From contig CM076953.1 in the NCBI GenBank assembly GCA_039566865.1, positions 682,001 through 746,000 of the forward strand: a stretch of 64,000 nt of DNA. Direction: 5' to 3'. The notes under the pieces are model-generated. The model had not been told where the DNA came from, ran no database searches, and was given only the letters and a program-made list of their open reading frames with translations. This DNA is from Aurelia coerulea (Eukaryota > Cnidaria > Scyphozoa > Semaeostomeae > Ulmaridae). A program made the position numbers and the translations under genes. This document shows, piece by piece, positions 1 through 12,300 of the stretch; the first letter of the stretch is position 1; every line of letters begins with the position of its first letter.

Positions 1-782
1 ACCAATTTTGCAGTTAAAAGTCAAGAAAAGACGAAGGCACCTTTGTTAGAGAGACATAGAATAAGAGAGACATACAGATATAACGTTTTAGAGTTTCTTA
101 ACTGTTCTTGAGCGTAGTACTAGAGTTTCTTAAATTTTTGGTCATCGTAGTACTAGTTTCTTATAAACCAGTTTCTTATAAAAAAAACGTGTAATCCGTT
201 TTCAGCATGATTAAACAGTGCTAGTGTTAATAAGAAACTCTTTTCAAGAATTCAACTAAGAACTAAACCAGTAAGAACCTCGACTGAGAACTTGGATACT
301 GCTCAAGAAACTTGTTTATTTTGTCTGAGGAGGTAATTCGCATACTGGCGCTGTATTCTGGTAAAACTCACGAAATGCTTGGGAAGTTACCTATCAAAGA
401 ATACAACGAACATGTAAGAAGGATGCGGAGAAACTGCAAAAACCTTTGGTACCCATGATCTGCTAATTTCAACTGTTTACTGAAAGCTAAAAGAGACTTT
501 CAGTACTGGGTGGGAAAATTTATTGGTTTCTTGAAAACTCTTCGATTGTTGTTCTACTTGACTGATCAGCTGCCTAAAAGTTCTTAGAAAACTAACAATA
601 ATCTTGAAAAAATGCTAACAAAGAGCTTTTTGAAATAATTTTGATGGGAACGTCATTGAGCTAATTACTGCACTCAAAGAGTTCATTTTGTTGGAGAAAT
701 TTCCCTTAGCAACCAATCTCATTCTGTGAAATGATGCATCAACACAGGCGAGCAAGGTGGCTGCCATGCCACACGCATTATA

Positions 783-3117
783 GAGGGGTACTTCGGGGGG
801 GTCCCAATACCGCAATACCGCACGAAAAAGACACCAAATACCGAAATACCGCACCAAAAAATAGCAAAATACCGCAAACCCTAGAAAACTAAAAAAGACG
901 CAGTTAATACTGTATACCGGTCTGTAGCAGTTTGATTGCGATCTGAATCCACCAGATCCACCTTTCTGTATCAAAATTTGAAGTTTGATCTATTAGATCG
1001 TAGTTAGATGTTTTACAGAAAAAAGAGTGATGTGAGAACGAAGGGGAAAAAGTTTCATTGACGTGCTTTCAGTAAACTGCTTTCAGACTTTATATCATTG
1101 TCGTATTAATGATCCAAACTGTTTAATCTGTTTACCCTTTTGTGGTACTTTTAATATCCTGCTCAAATGTGCAAATGTATTCGAATGCAGCATGGTTCGA
1201 AAGGAAACTTTTCAAAACAAAAAGTAATAATAAGAATGATAACTAATATTTTGACAAGTTGACTTGTTCAGACGTAAAACTATCTGTTATTATTCAAGGA
1301 CCTGTAATCATACCTATTGACAATCATTGTAGTTAAAATGAAGGTAAAAGTAGAATAAAATGAAACTGTTTAATGTACAATTAAAGGATAAGAATTTATT
1401 TGAGTCAAATACGTTTTTCTTGGACATCTACAAAGACTTCGATAGTTTTAGTTTCTTTTTGAAAAGAAAGATGGATATTACGTATCGGGTTGTTTTTTCG
1501 AGTCGGTTAAAAATGATAACGACTCTTTCCAGTTTCAGTGCGCATTTTCGGTAAAACAACACAAGAGGCACTGCCTCCAAGGTTTATTTAATGCTGAGAT
1601 CTTCTGAAGCAACCATTCAGGTCTTCGGGTAGTAGATTCTGTTCTGCAACGATTTAAACACGTTAATGGCCACCCTTGTGTTTTTGGTGTTTTTTTTTCA
1701 ATACTGTCCCATGATGTTATCTTTGCTCTTGGATTGACAATTCTGGCTGCTTTATTTTGTATATACTGTAGCTTGTTTACTGTTTCTTGGGGTAGGGCAA
1801 GCTATAGTGGGTAGCAGTACAACAGTAGTGGCCGCATCATTGTTTTATATATAGCAATTCTGCTACATAAGGGCTGACTTTGTCGCGAATACGAGATATA
1901 AATTTAACTTTGGCTGATGCTGTTTGAACACATTTTCGAAATGTTGATGTAGGTTCAGATGGTTATCCAAAGCTACATACACCAAGGTACTTGTATGATT
2001 TTGTCTCATGAATAGTTTGATTGTAGATTTTGATGTCCACGTTTGGCTATTTGGACAAGTTTTGATGTGATTCATATGGCACAAGTTCAGTTTTACCTTT
2101 TTTCAAGTTAATGAACAAGTTATTTTCATCAAGCCACTCTGCAACTTTTTGCAGTTAACTGTTAAGTAAATGTTCTATTTCATTTGAGTTCTTTCCTGCA
2201 CAATATGAAACAGTATAGTCGGCATATGATATAGTGCCAAGCCAACATCAGTGAGCAGAATATGGATATCGTTGATTATTGTCAGCCCAAAGAGAAGGGG
2301 CCCTAGAATGGATCCCTGTGGGACACCACATGTAACGTTTTCTTCGCATGAGCTGGTATTATCAAAAATTCTTTTTGTTTCCTATTAAAGAGATAAACAC
2401 CTATCCATTACAATTCCACATCATCTATACCATAACTTGGTACTTTTTCCAGCAAGGTTGCATGACGTAATGTGTCGAAGGCTTTACAGAGGTGAATATA
2501 GACAGCACCGCTAAATAGCCCTTTATCAATGTTCTGTCTAACCTTTTTTGACAGTAAGGTAGCTGCATGTTGCGTAGATCTCCCTTGTCTAAACCCAAAC
2601 TGATGTGGGCACAACAGGCCATTCGATTTAAGGCACTAGGACAGTTGATTATATATGATCTTCTCGATAACTTTTGATAGAGCAGGAATTATCACGATGG
2701 GCGTATAGTTGTCAAACACTGTCGGAGTGCCACTTGAAAATTGGGGTGATTTTCCCACATTTAAAGTTTTGATTCATGCAAATATTTTGATTCCTTTTCT
2801 TCAGATAAAAATTTTGTGTGCTCTCCTCCGCATGTTCCTTTTTCAAAGTTGAGCAGGTGGAGCAGGCACACACACAGAGATAAGGGTCTTCTCTCTCCTT
2901 CGTTTGTCTTTCCTCTGTCAATTCGTCTCGAAGATGCTTTGTTCCGCAACAGGAAAATGGCATTACATGAAGTTTGGGTGTTAATTTTCGTACAATACCG
3001 CATACCGCGCTGTGAACGTTCGATACCGCAATACCGCAAGTTTTTTCCATCATTACCGCAATACCGCACGAAATTTAACCCCGATACCGCAATACCGCAA
3101 ACCCCGAAGTACCCCTC
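783..3117. mobile_element. DNA transposon remnant with ATTATA target duplication and ATACCGC subterminal repeats
   Basis: The left end starts GAGGGGTACTTCGGGG at 783 and the right end is its inverse, CCCCGAAGTACCCCTC, ending at 3117. The element is flanked by ATTATA at 777-782 and again at 3118-3123, a 6-bp TSD. Just inside both ends the motif AATACCGC/ATACCGCA is repeated several times (about 811-880 and 2994-3103), like clustered transposase-binding sites. No transposase ORF is visible; a LINE fragment (1563-2690) lies inside, so the element is either nested or a host for that insertion. The superfamily is not assigned. Confidence 0.75.
1563..2690 (-). pseudogene. Non-LTR retrotransposon (LINE) reverse transcriptase fragment, decayed
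   Basis: Read on the minus strand, 2408-2614 gives HQFGFRQGRSTQHAATLL followed by LCKAFDTLRHATLLEKVPSYG, reverse-transcriptase palm motifs. About 2281-2340 gives CGVPQGSILGPLLF, and about 2200-2235 gives SYADYTVSY. The catalytic YADD is therefore YADY, with the second aspartate lost. About 2060-2170 reads VAEWLDENNLFINLKKGKTELV. Frame changes and stops separate the blocks. The fragment lies inside the 783-3117 DNA element. Family probably CR1/L2-like. Confidence 0.85.
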
Positions 3118-3620
3118 ATTATATGGCTTGAATTGAAAATTGATTTTAAGCAGCTACGAAAAAGTAAGTTGATAAACTTCTTGATCAAAGATGAGAGACG
3201 TACCTTTCTCTCGTTGAATGCAGTTTTTCATCCAGCATTTTGAGCGCGCAGGCTCCGCGACCATGATTCGTTCTTTCCGTAGAGTGGCCGCGCGTGCTCA
3301 AACCGCTGGAGCGTTTGACCTTTGAGATGTCATACACCTCAGGAGGGCCTCCGCTGAACGACCAGCTTTGAACTCGGGTTGTTGCAAGGGTTGATGTGGA
3401 CTTCATCACGTCCTTCACCCCATGACATAAAGGATTTTGTAAACAGGAAAATGCCCACCACCCCTATGACTTCACTACCGTGCGTCAAAAATGAGTGTAT
3501 TCATCTAAGTGACTACTTGTAATCTCGTTCACCTTTGAAAAGGAGTTGCCGTATTTCAAAGAGCAAAGTAAATTTACTAACGAGACATTGTATGTGTTAT
3601 TCAGATACCCGAAAATTTAC

Positions 3621-3739
3621 AGCCTATTTCAAATTAGATGTCAAGCGAAAATACCCGCGAATAACAACAATTAAAATGTTTTGAATAAGGAATTTCGCTT
3701 TATCGCAAATCTCACATGACATCTAATTTGAGACAGGCT
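3621..3739. mobile_element. Short MITE-like inverted-repeat element (about 119 bp)
   Basis: The first 23 bases, AGCCTATTTCAAATTAGATG at the start, are mirrored by TGACATCTAATTTGAGACAG at 3717-3736 with two mismatches. TTAC occurs directly on both outer sides, consistent with a 4-bp target duplication. No coding potential. Confidence 0.6.
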
Positions 3740-4314
3740 TTACATCTGACTCAGATTCAGTTCCAGTTCAGTTTAATTTTACATATCTTTACTAACGAAC
3801 TAAAGTTACATATCTTTATGCGTATTACAAAGCAAAATGAACTAAAACAAAACCAATTTTCACAAAAATTGCTCTATGAGAAACGATCATTACTATTTGT
3901 GAATATTTCTAAATTTTGATTCCGTAATTAAAGAGAAAGCTAATCCATCTAAACAGGAGTGAGGTTTGTTGATTGTAAAAACTTGTCTGTTATTGATAAG
4001 AAATCCATGTTTCTTTAAGCCTGTTTTCAATTTACTTAGGACTCTGGAGAGAAAAAATAAGGGAAGACGTAGGATTAATATTTCAAACGCAGATGTCACT
4101 TCAAGCAAACAAGCAGTTACATTGCATTGAACATGACCCCCAATATCAGTTGTTGGCTGTTGTGCTAAGGAGGTCAAACTTCAAAACATTCAAACGGAGC
4201 TAACATTGAAGATCGCCATTTTCACTGAAGGTCAGGTCACCAAATATTCCAAAGACCGTTTAGCTATTAGTAACATACCTACCTCGATACCTAAGGTACA
4301 AATGCCTATATCCA

Positions 4315-4920
4315 CCGGGTGAGCGAGAAAAAAGTTCCCACTTTTGAAAATTAGTAGCACCACAGGTCCTTCGTCGATTATAATTCAAATTTTAGTTAAA
4401 AGCCAGAATCAAAGTATTTTTGTGATTTTCTCGTCTTCTTGCGTGCACTGCAAATATAGGCAAGTTTAGCTTTACAAAAATTTCATGGTTGCCAAATGAC
4501 TCAAAAAGAGCCTAAAACACTTGATCAAATGCTTAGGACTCTCCTCACACATAACAATACGCACGGGCGTTTCACCTCTCTCAAGAGTTATAAGACATAA
4601 GGTACTAAAGATCTTTAATCACATGGCAAAAAATGTGCAGACGATATCTCTCGCCCATGAGAAATTGCATTTTCTCTGTTGTTCTGTTGATCTTTTGTGA
4701 TTTGATCAAGCATTTTAGGCCTTTTTCAGTCATTTTGCATCCACAAAGTTTTACTAAATTTGAATTTACAAATTTTTCCAGTGCTCATAAGAAAGCGAGA
4801 GAAATCACAAAAATACTTCGGTCTATTGGCTGTCAAGCAAATATTGATTAATTCCAATCCATCCAGTACTCTTGATGCTACGAATTTTCAAAAATGGGAA
4901 CTTTCTTCTGCTTCACGCGG
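4315..4920. mobile_element. Mariner-like MITE (CCGGGTGAG termini), about 606 bp
   Basis: The left end CCGGGTGAGCGAGAAAAAAG and the inverted right end (CGCGTGAAGCAGAAGAAAG read from the minus strand) continue as an imperfect TIR of about 50 bp (AAGTTCCCA, TTTTGAAAATT, GTAGCA). The right flank is TA; the left is CA, probably a mutated TA. The termini match those of elements at 17743 and 50816. No transposase. Confidence 0.65.
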
Positions 4921-5280
4921 TACAGGGTTGACCAAAAAATTGTGTCCCGTATGAGTGGCTGCTGTAAAGAAGAGGCAGCTTAAATTGTCCCAAATTTACA
5001 CAGTTGCATAGGTCAGGCTTCAACTTAGAATTTGAGACCATGTTCGAGTCAATTTGACAAGTTGCTGCTGACTTATGACACAGGAAAGGCAAAATACATG
5101 GTTGCTTCAAAACAGCACTTCTATTGTTCTCCAGCAATGTCAAGATTAAGTAATTTTTTAAGGTAAAGTTCAGTCTCTTTGTCGTAGAGATTGCCAAGAG
5201 TTTGGTACCGTCAAATGTTATATCGTTTTAAAATCGTGCAGACGTACTATGCGTAACGGTCCACTATTCGAAAGTGTCCT

Positions 5281-5396
5281 GCATGAAACGCTATGCGCCT
5301 CAACATGAAACGCTATGCACTTCCGAGTCACCTATGCGCTTCAGGGTGAGACGCTATGCGCTTCAGGGGCAAACGCAATGCACTTCAGGGTCAGAG
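5281..5396. repeat. Short degenerate minisatellite (CGCTATGCGCTTCAGG motif, 5 copies)
   Basis: Five imperfect copies of a unit of about 20-25 bp built on ACGCTATGCGCTTCAGGG follow each other. They keep an open frame through part of the array, but nothing suggests a protein. Confidence 0.7.
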
Positions 5397-6339
5397 GATA
5401 TGATGACTATTCAATATATTTCATGGAGAGGGCGTGGGCGTTGGTGAAATGCTGGGAATCAAGGCAAGACAGGGGCGGGGAAGGGGGGACAGGTGGCGGC
5501 CCCCAACGTTAGAACAATTTTCCAAAATCTGCCTTTTTAAGGCCAAAATCCATACTTAGTCGGGCAAAAAGTTTGGTAAGCTATGGACTTTTTATCGGGC
5601 AGCCTCCCAAAAATTAATCTTCCCGAACGCTAAGTTCAAGATAATTTGTCAGTTCATAGTGTTTGGTGGGCAAATTACACCGGCATCATGTAAACAGCAG
5701 CACACATTTTGGTACCGTCACATTTTCCAGTTTCAAATTATGGCGGCATCGTTTGAACGTAGTCTCAGTTTGTAAATCTAAGCGCAACGGTGCTAGGCCA
5801 TGTTGAAAATGACACAGGATTAAAGCTCGAGTTAAATGATTGATGAATTGACTTCATACGACAGATTCAAAAGAATGACGGTTCGTATCCCATCACTTAA
5901 AAATGGCCAAACCAAGACCCCATCTAGACCCTGATACATAAAATTTTAATAAAACTGAATTCATATTTTCCGACCACGAGATCAATGGGTTTTTAATAAA
6001 TAATTAGGCTGCAAACCTCGTGCAGTTACTGTTTGACATTTTGGTCAGAAAAAGCCCGACTCTGATCATGAGTTCTGAGACAGTAAAATCTACATCAACT
6101 TACAAACGAATAAGCTACCACATACAACAAAATTTAAGGCAGGTCTTTTTGTCAAAAATTTTGCCCAAGAGATTATCAAAATGTTTCACACAAATCATTA
6201 GTACGGATGAAACTCGAAGACTCGAACCCCGATATTACGAAATACCCGCATTCTTCACCGATTTAGTAATTGCCGCTAGAGAAAATACGGGCAGAGCTGC
6301 TGATGTCTTGAAAAATTATCATTTCATGTGACGGTTCGA

Positions 6340-6503
6340 GATAGCGGTATACAGTTTGTGGAAATCTGACGAACACTCGAATTTGCACAACAGTGATATA
6401 GAAGCTCTAATTCAGCTCCAACGAGCCTTTCGAATAAAAATATATGTATAACTCTACAGTTGCTCGACCCAGACTCTTTTGCAGTATAGCTGAAAGGTTT
6501 ATT
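6340..6503 (+). mobile_element. Partial copy of the AATAGACCTTTTAGC MITE family
   Basis: Carries the family core (TGCACAACAGTGATATAGAAG), the CTCGACCCAGACTCTTTTGCA block and a right end TATAGCTGAAAGGTTTA. The left TIR is not recognisable. For other copies see 43772-43955. Confidence 0.6.
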
Positions 6504-7387
6504 GTGTAAACCTCATGCCTAAGGCATTACAGAAGCCTTATAAGTTTTATTTTCATACTGACGAAAATCCTGATTTTCTTATCATGTGACTAAGTGACTG
6601 GCATCTTCCGAAACAAAGATTCAAATTTGAACATCAACTTCGAAAAGTGGAATGCAATATTCGAAAGCACCAACTGCATTCTTTTCAGTATCTCTTCTTT
6701 CATCCTTGAGTTGGCCTATTTACCCAATTAAATTACCCAATCAAACATTCCAGAAACATTCAGTTCTCAGTTCATTCAGAAACATTCAAATAATCAAATA
6801 CTCAATGCTATTGTTTGGAATGTACTTACCATTTACTTTTCACGACATCATTCGAAACAAATCTGAATTTTCTGCGTTCTTATCTTTCCAATCCAAGTTG
6901 TCGTTTGTTCAAGTGAATCGTCCTCAAATCTGATTTGCAACACTGTAAAATAAATGAGATGGATAAACCAGAATCATTATTAAATCCGTTAAAAGCCAAT
7001 TGTAGTAATACTCTTTGAGCACAAAGAAATCAAGGCAAAATGCAAATGTTATCCTAAGAGGGGTGGGACGATCTAGGGCCAATGGCCGCAATAGCAGATC
7101 GAGGTCTCAAAACCATGAAGATTTGTCAAGTTCTAGTCGCTGTTGACTAATGAATCTAACTGCTGAGAAAAATATGCACGCGATATCATGGGTGTGGTTT
7201 TCACATTGCCTGATTGCACCATGAAAAAATTACCTATTCTTCCCAAAAACTTTGGTCTAATTTCAAATCTAAAAGGAGAATAAACGCTACTGTATCTCAA
7301 ATGGAAGTTAAAGGAGAATGTCATTTTTCGGACAATATCTGACATCTCACACTGTAATGAGTACAAGACGAAAAAACTTTTAGTACC

Positions 7388-7551
7388 CGTTTTAGCTATT
7401 CTAAAAAATTATCGAACGATATTTTCATACATTTATTTTGCCGAATTTTCGAATGTGCACAATAGTGATAGGAACTCTAGCGCCACTAAATCACACTGTG
7501 AAAATGTATAGAAATATCGCTCGATCCAGGCTCTTTCGCTGAATAGCTAAA
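7388..7551 (+). mobile_element. AATAGACCTTTTAGC-family MITE copy
   Basis: Starts CGTTTTAGCTATTCTA and ends TGAATAGCTAAAGAG. The inner core CGAATGTGCACAATAGTGAT and the CGATCCAGGCTCTTT block match the other copies. About 165 bp, no ORF. Confidence 0.8.
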
Positions 7552-8139
7552 GAGTAAATTCCGCTTCACATGTGAGCCGTCAGAATGTGAAATGGGCCCC
7601 ATAAGGGTTCAAGAACCGATGTCCATAATTCAATGGTTGAAGGCAAAGAAATCAGGAATGGAAATCTATAAGTCTTATCAAACCTTGGATTTTTTAAGTC
7701 TTAGCAAGATAAACCAGCGTTAGCCTCGTAATCATCCTAGATTGACTCAAAGAGAGGAAACACAAGGGTGATTCATTTCTATTTTTAGAAAGATATATAA
7801 CAATGATTTATGTACGGCGTCTACACAAAAATAAGTTCATAAGATGTACTTTTCTTATCGAGACGTGATGTCCCCTGAAGAAGCTTTGTTAGGCTAAACA
7901 GGACGTAACCAATCTGTTTTCTGTCAATAAAGTCATAGTCGAAAATAAAGTCTGCTCAAGTCGAATCAAATTGACGTCGAATCCAATAATTTCCTTCGGT
8001 AAACTCTTATGTCTATGGAATACAGAAATGTTGTCTTATGAAATGCGAAGTTGAAAACGTTTTTTGAATTCCGTTACCATTAACTTGGAAAGCTAGAATG
8101 TTGTAAAAGCTGTTCTCGGGAAATCATCAACAAAGAGAC

Positions 8140-8788
8140 TTATTCGAAAGAGACTGTATCGACAAAACAAGGGCAGATTTTGTAACACAATAGCATGAGT
8201 TGCTTTTGTTGACACCTCAATTCAAAGCGATTAGCGGCTGCAGACAAAGGAAATTCTCTCAACCAGTAATTCAAAACAAACAAAGGCGCAAAAATTGCCC
8301 CAAAACCAGTAGGGCAAACTCTCGTCTTGTGCACGCAAAAGGTGGTTTGTAACAGGAGTTATGTCCTTATAAGAAAGTTGTCTGTCCAAAGTGACACCAA
8401 GTAACTTTTTCTCTGTGCTCTCCATGATGGTTGTATCTCCAATTTTATCGATAGATCATTGCTTTTTGCACTGAAAATCTTCAAGTGGCACTTATCGCCA
8501 TTCAGTTTCATGCAGTTATTCTGGAACCATTTTGAAATGATTAGGGTTTCGTTTTCTAAACGATTCATTATATTTTCATGATTGCGATCGCAGACATAGA
8601 TAGTAGTATCATCAGCATAGTTGCATAATTTGATGTCCGTCACAAACATAAACAGGTCATTCAGGTAGATATTAAACAAGAGAGGCCCCAGAACAGATCC
8701 CTGTAGTACGCCTACGCTAGTCTCTCTCCACGAGCTGAAAGACCCATTCACCTTCACTTTCTGCTTTCGCCTGTCAAGATAGCTTAAA
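8140..8788 (-). pseudogene. LINE reverse transcriptase fragment with intact YADD
   Basis: Minus-strand reading 8359-8757 gives SVGVLQGSVLGPLLFNIYLN, then LCNYADDTTIYV and FQNNCMKLNGDKCHL, the standard order of non-LTR reverse-transcriptase palm motifs. A frame change near 8400 leads into KLLGVTLDRQLSYKDI (8231-8425), the thumb region. The 5' end is cut by the MITE at 8793. A coding relic, not a working gene. Confidence 0.9.
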
Positions 8789-8792
8789 TTAA

Positions 8793-8998
8793 AGGCAGCC
8801 TGTCATGTATCTGATTGGCTGCAATAACGTCAGAGCTCAACACAATCGATTTCTTTGCAAATCTGTGTTTTAGAATAAAGGAGGGCTTATTGTTATCACT
8901 TTTTACGGTCGTAGAAAGTCAGTAGGATTAGCAGCCATTCAAATGTCCTATTCTCTGTATTGTCATCGTCGCCCAATCAAATGCGTGGCAGACTGCCT
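8793..8998. mobile_element. 206-bp MITE with TTAA target duplication
   Basis: AGGCAGCCTGTCATGTATCT at the left end is mirrored by GCGTGGCAGACTGCCT at the right, extending to ATTTGATTGG on both sides. TTAA flanks both ends (8789-8792 and 8999-9002). A TTAA target fits piggyBac or Kolobok groups. It sits at the upstream edge of the LINE fragment. Confidence 0.75.
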
Positions 8999-9254
8999 TT
9001 AAGAAAGACAAAGTAAGACATGACCCTTCTTCGAATACTCTCGCATACAATCGACTTTATATGAACAACAAATATAGGAGTTCTTTGTACACTTAGATAT
9101 TCTTTACACCTGTTAAATCCAATGAGGAGAAATCAAAAGTTTCTGAGAAATCTGTGACGATATCAAATGACTGTTAGACCTAATATATAACAGTTTAGCC
9201 CGCCTCTATTCAATGCCACCATATCACGCAATTTGTAACCACAACATGACTTGA

Positions 9255-9372
9255 ATGTGTTATTAAGCAGTGGTGTAATCCTCTGATTTTGCAACCAGAA
9301 CAGTCAGGCGGACAGGGTTCGATCCCAGGTAGAGCCTCGCCACTTGAGCGTCATGACAAGTCAAGGGGTGAT
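9255..9372 (+). mobile_element. tRNA-derived SINE, partial (copy A)
   Basis: Contains a polymerase III A-box-like GCAGTGGTGTAATCC and a B box GGTTCGATCCC about 50 bp downstream, with CCACTTGAGCGTCATGACAA after the tRNA-like head. The same head is at 12935-13030 (minus) and 21523 (plus). The 3' body diverges after about 9372. Confidence 0.7.
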
Positions 9373-9719
9373 GACATTGATGAGATGTTCTCTAAATTTA
9401 CTCATCAAAAGGAAGATATTTTTCCTACGTTACTGTTGACACGAGCTTGGAACAAAACTTTATACCAACAGCTACCTGACGACAATGAAGACTCACAGCG
9501 ATTAGAGATTTCTCCATTTCTGTGTTGTTTGATCCATGTCGATTGTCAAATGGTTGAAGAATTTAGTTTGAAATCTTGGGCAACATTATATGCACTGCAA
9601 CATAGCTGATTTTGAGAAATCTCCACAATTAGTTAAGAATAAAAACCTTTCAGATAACTTCAAAGAAACACGAGAAAATATTTCTTCTTTCGCTACTCCT
9701 GTCTTATATGATATTACTG

Positions 9720-9925
9720 TCTTATATAAAAGTAATCAAAACTTCTGACAAGTCTAACATCAGAACTATAGAAAAACAGAGAATTTTATACGAACCGTTT
9801 TTATACCAAGTAAAAGATGAGGAACCTATACTGCAGAAATCTTCTGCAAATAATAGACTCTCGACTCTCCAAAATTAAAACGTTAGTTCTTTTCAAATAT
9901 TAGACATTTTCAAAGGTGCAATTAT
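9720..9925. repeat. Dispersed repeat, inverted partner at 16450-16665
   Basis: The stretch containing ACATCAGAACTATAGAAAAA and AATAGACTCTCGACTCTCC reappears in reverse complement at 16450-16665 over about 200 bp with few differences. It is probably part of an unclassified mobile element; no ends were found. Confidence 0.6.
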
Positions 9926-10857
9926 AGACAATCGCTAGAACTTCACCAATGAAATCACGCATAAATTTAGAATATGTGAACCAAGCCATTATCAGAGAAT
10001 ATGATACAGAAACACAACCGTTTATCAGCAAAAACGTTTCGAATCAAATTCTTCCCTTATGCATGTTGTTCTTCCTCCAAGTTAAAATCTTCATTCATGA
10101 ACCGAGGAAGATATTAAATCGAAAAGTTTAGCTGACAAACAGTTGTGTTTTTCGCATAAATTTTGAAATATTATCATATCATTACAATTAAAAATCACTT
10201 ACAAATTCACGTCAGGGAGAAGTGAGTTCTTCAGCTTATCCTTGAATGCAATGCAATCTTGGAAACTGTGTTTCCTAATTAAAAATTCAAAGAGTGGAGA
10301 GAAGCCGACGAAGCAACCTTATTACTAAGCCGTGCAGCAAAGCAAACTAAAAAATTAATTGTAATTTTGTTTAAATTTTGCAACTGGTGTTAGAATTTGT
10401 TTAACCAAAAAACGACCATTGGTTGCAAAAATCCTTTCAACTTTCTAAGGATTCATGTATTATGAATGAAGGTAAATGGAATTTTAATATCGAAATCGTC
10501 AAAGTTTATGGTTACTTTCAACGAATTTCAACTAAATCTTTGAGATTTATAACAATCAGACAAAATTACCTTGTTCATGAAAATAGTTGAAATCTTCGAT
10601 TGCAATTCTTGCTTCTTTACACCAAAAATTCTTCTGATTTAGGAATTACAAACTTCTAAATTGTCGAAAATGTGAATTAAGAATATTCAGTATTGAAGTT
10701 AGTTTATAAACAAGATTATAAATCAACTTAAAAGATAATAAGTTAATGATATATGTCTGGTTTGGATTTTATTTTCCACAATAATCATTATCGATCGTCA
10801 ATTAACGATTTAGACAACCGAAAAAGTTAAAATCTCTCTTGAACAAACATGATTAAC
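9926..10857. other. AT-rich stretch without recognisable feature
   Basis: Only short ORFs without family motifs, and no clear inverted or tandem repeats. I see nothing supportable here. Confidence 0.5.
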
Positions 10858-11142
10858 TGGTTTTCCAGTCCTATTCTGCCGCAACCGAATCGCATATTGC
10901 ATGATAACCCCCAAAAACAGCTGCGAGGAAGGTTAGTCCAACTACAGGTCAATATTATATACATCATCCTGCTCTTGGACGGAAATGGGGTGGGGTGGAA
11001 CGAGAAGGGGTTAAAGGAAGGGGGTGATAGGTTTTCCAGTCTTATTGTCTTCGATTATTTTGCCGCAACCGAATCGCATATTCTATGATAACCCCCAAAA
11101 ACAGCTGCCAGGAAGGTTAGTCCAACTACAGGTCAATATCGC
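10858..11142. repeat. Tandem duplication of an approximately 100-bp block
   Basis: The block running from GGTTTTCCAGTC to ACTACAGGTCAATAT occurs at 10858-10953 and again at 11029-11140. The second copy has a short insertion (TTCGATTATT). Purine-rich sequence separates the copies. Confidence 0.75.
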
Positions 11143-11200
11143 ATTACATTTTGCTGTTCTGCGGCCGAATGGGGAGGAGATGAATTGGGAGGAGGTAGCT

Positions 11201-11411
11201 GAATACAAATGTATTCATGTCACAGTCACCGCGGCTTTTGCTGAGGCAAACATTTGCAAACATTGAATACAAACACATTCGCGTCACAGTCAGCGCGGCG
11301 TTTGCTGAGGCAAACATCTGCAAACATTGAATACAAACGTATTCAAGTCACAGTCAGCGCGGCTTTTGCTGAGGCAAACATCTGCAAACATTGAATACAA
11401 ACACATTCAAA
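11201..11411. repeat. 64-bp tandem repeat, about 3.3 copies
   Basis: Units begin GAATACAAA at 11201, 11265, 11329 and 11393, exactly 64 bp apart. Each holds GTCACAGTCAGCGCGGC and TTTGCTGAGGCAAACAT, the latter with a small internal palindrome (TTTGC...GCAAA). Confidence 0.85.
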
Positions 11412-11698
11412 ATCATTGTTGCAGCGGCTCTTCTTGTGTTACACAGTTTGTTTCAAATCTTTTGTAACAGGACGCAAGCGGTAGATGTAACAGCATAATA
11501 ATGAACTGTTGCAATCAGAAGCATTTCAAACACAAAAGACCACCAAAGAATGGGACGCAAACGAATTCTATAATATCAACGCAGAATGCAAATATTTCAT
11601 TTTCTCAATGATTTCATTCCAATTCAACAGACCCGCTTCGTCGGAAAACCCGGCATTCATTCATTCGTTTGTTCATTCATTCATTACTTTAAAATTTC

Positions 11699-11774
11699 TA
11701 GCTATTTCTAGCTATTTCTAGCTATTTCTAGCTATTTCTAGCTATTTCTAGCTATTTCTAGCTATTTCTAGCTA
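11699..11774. repeat. 10-bp minisatellite (GCTATTTCTA), about 7.5 copies
   Basis: Perfect tandem copies of GCTATTTCTA. The downstream flank (TATGCATGGCCCATCCAGG) resembles dispersed-repeat sequence near 53680-53735 and 50600-50660, where GTATTTCTAGCTATTTAAGC occurs once. The array therefore looks like a local expansion of a motif already present in that repeat. A CATTCATTCATT tract lies just upstream. Confidence 0.9.
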
Positions 11775-12300
11775 AGTTAGGTTTGCTATGCATGGCCCAT
11801 CCAGGTACCAGGTCTCTTCGTTTACGTTTTTCCGAAAGTTGGGGAAGTGCGTTGCTTGGTCATCCATCTAGAAAGTCATTCGGATATTGACGTCATTTGA
11901 CCAAGTGTAACTTCGTTACCTAGCAACAACTGCATAAGCCGCTCCGCCACTAACCCCACAATAACAAAATGCAAAAAATCAGATACAAATATATTACAAA
12001 GCACTCTTGAAGGACGAAAACAATAGAATTGTAACACCAGACGAACACACAGACTCGCCATAAGCATGCAATCCGTATGTTCAAAGAGCCACGTATTGAA
12101 AGCAGGGTTGGTAAAAATATTTTAAAAAGCATTTTAAACAATATATGAATAACCTTGACAAGGGCAAATAGAATCACGTAACGAACAAAATGGACAGAGC
12201 TGCAAGAGTTAGCAAGGCAAGCTCTGGTAAACATACTCCATAGAATAACTGTAGATATAATGGACTTGCTGGCTTTTCTAAAGAGACTGTAAAGCTACTT

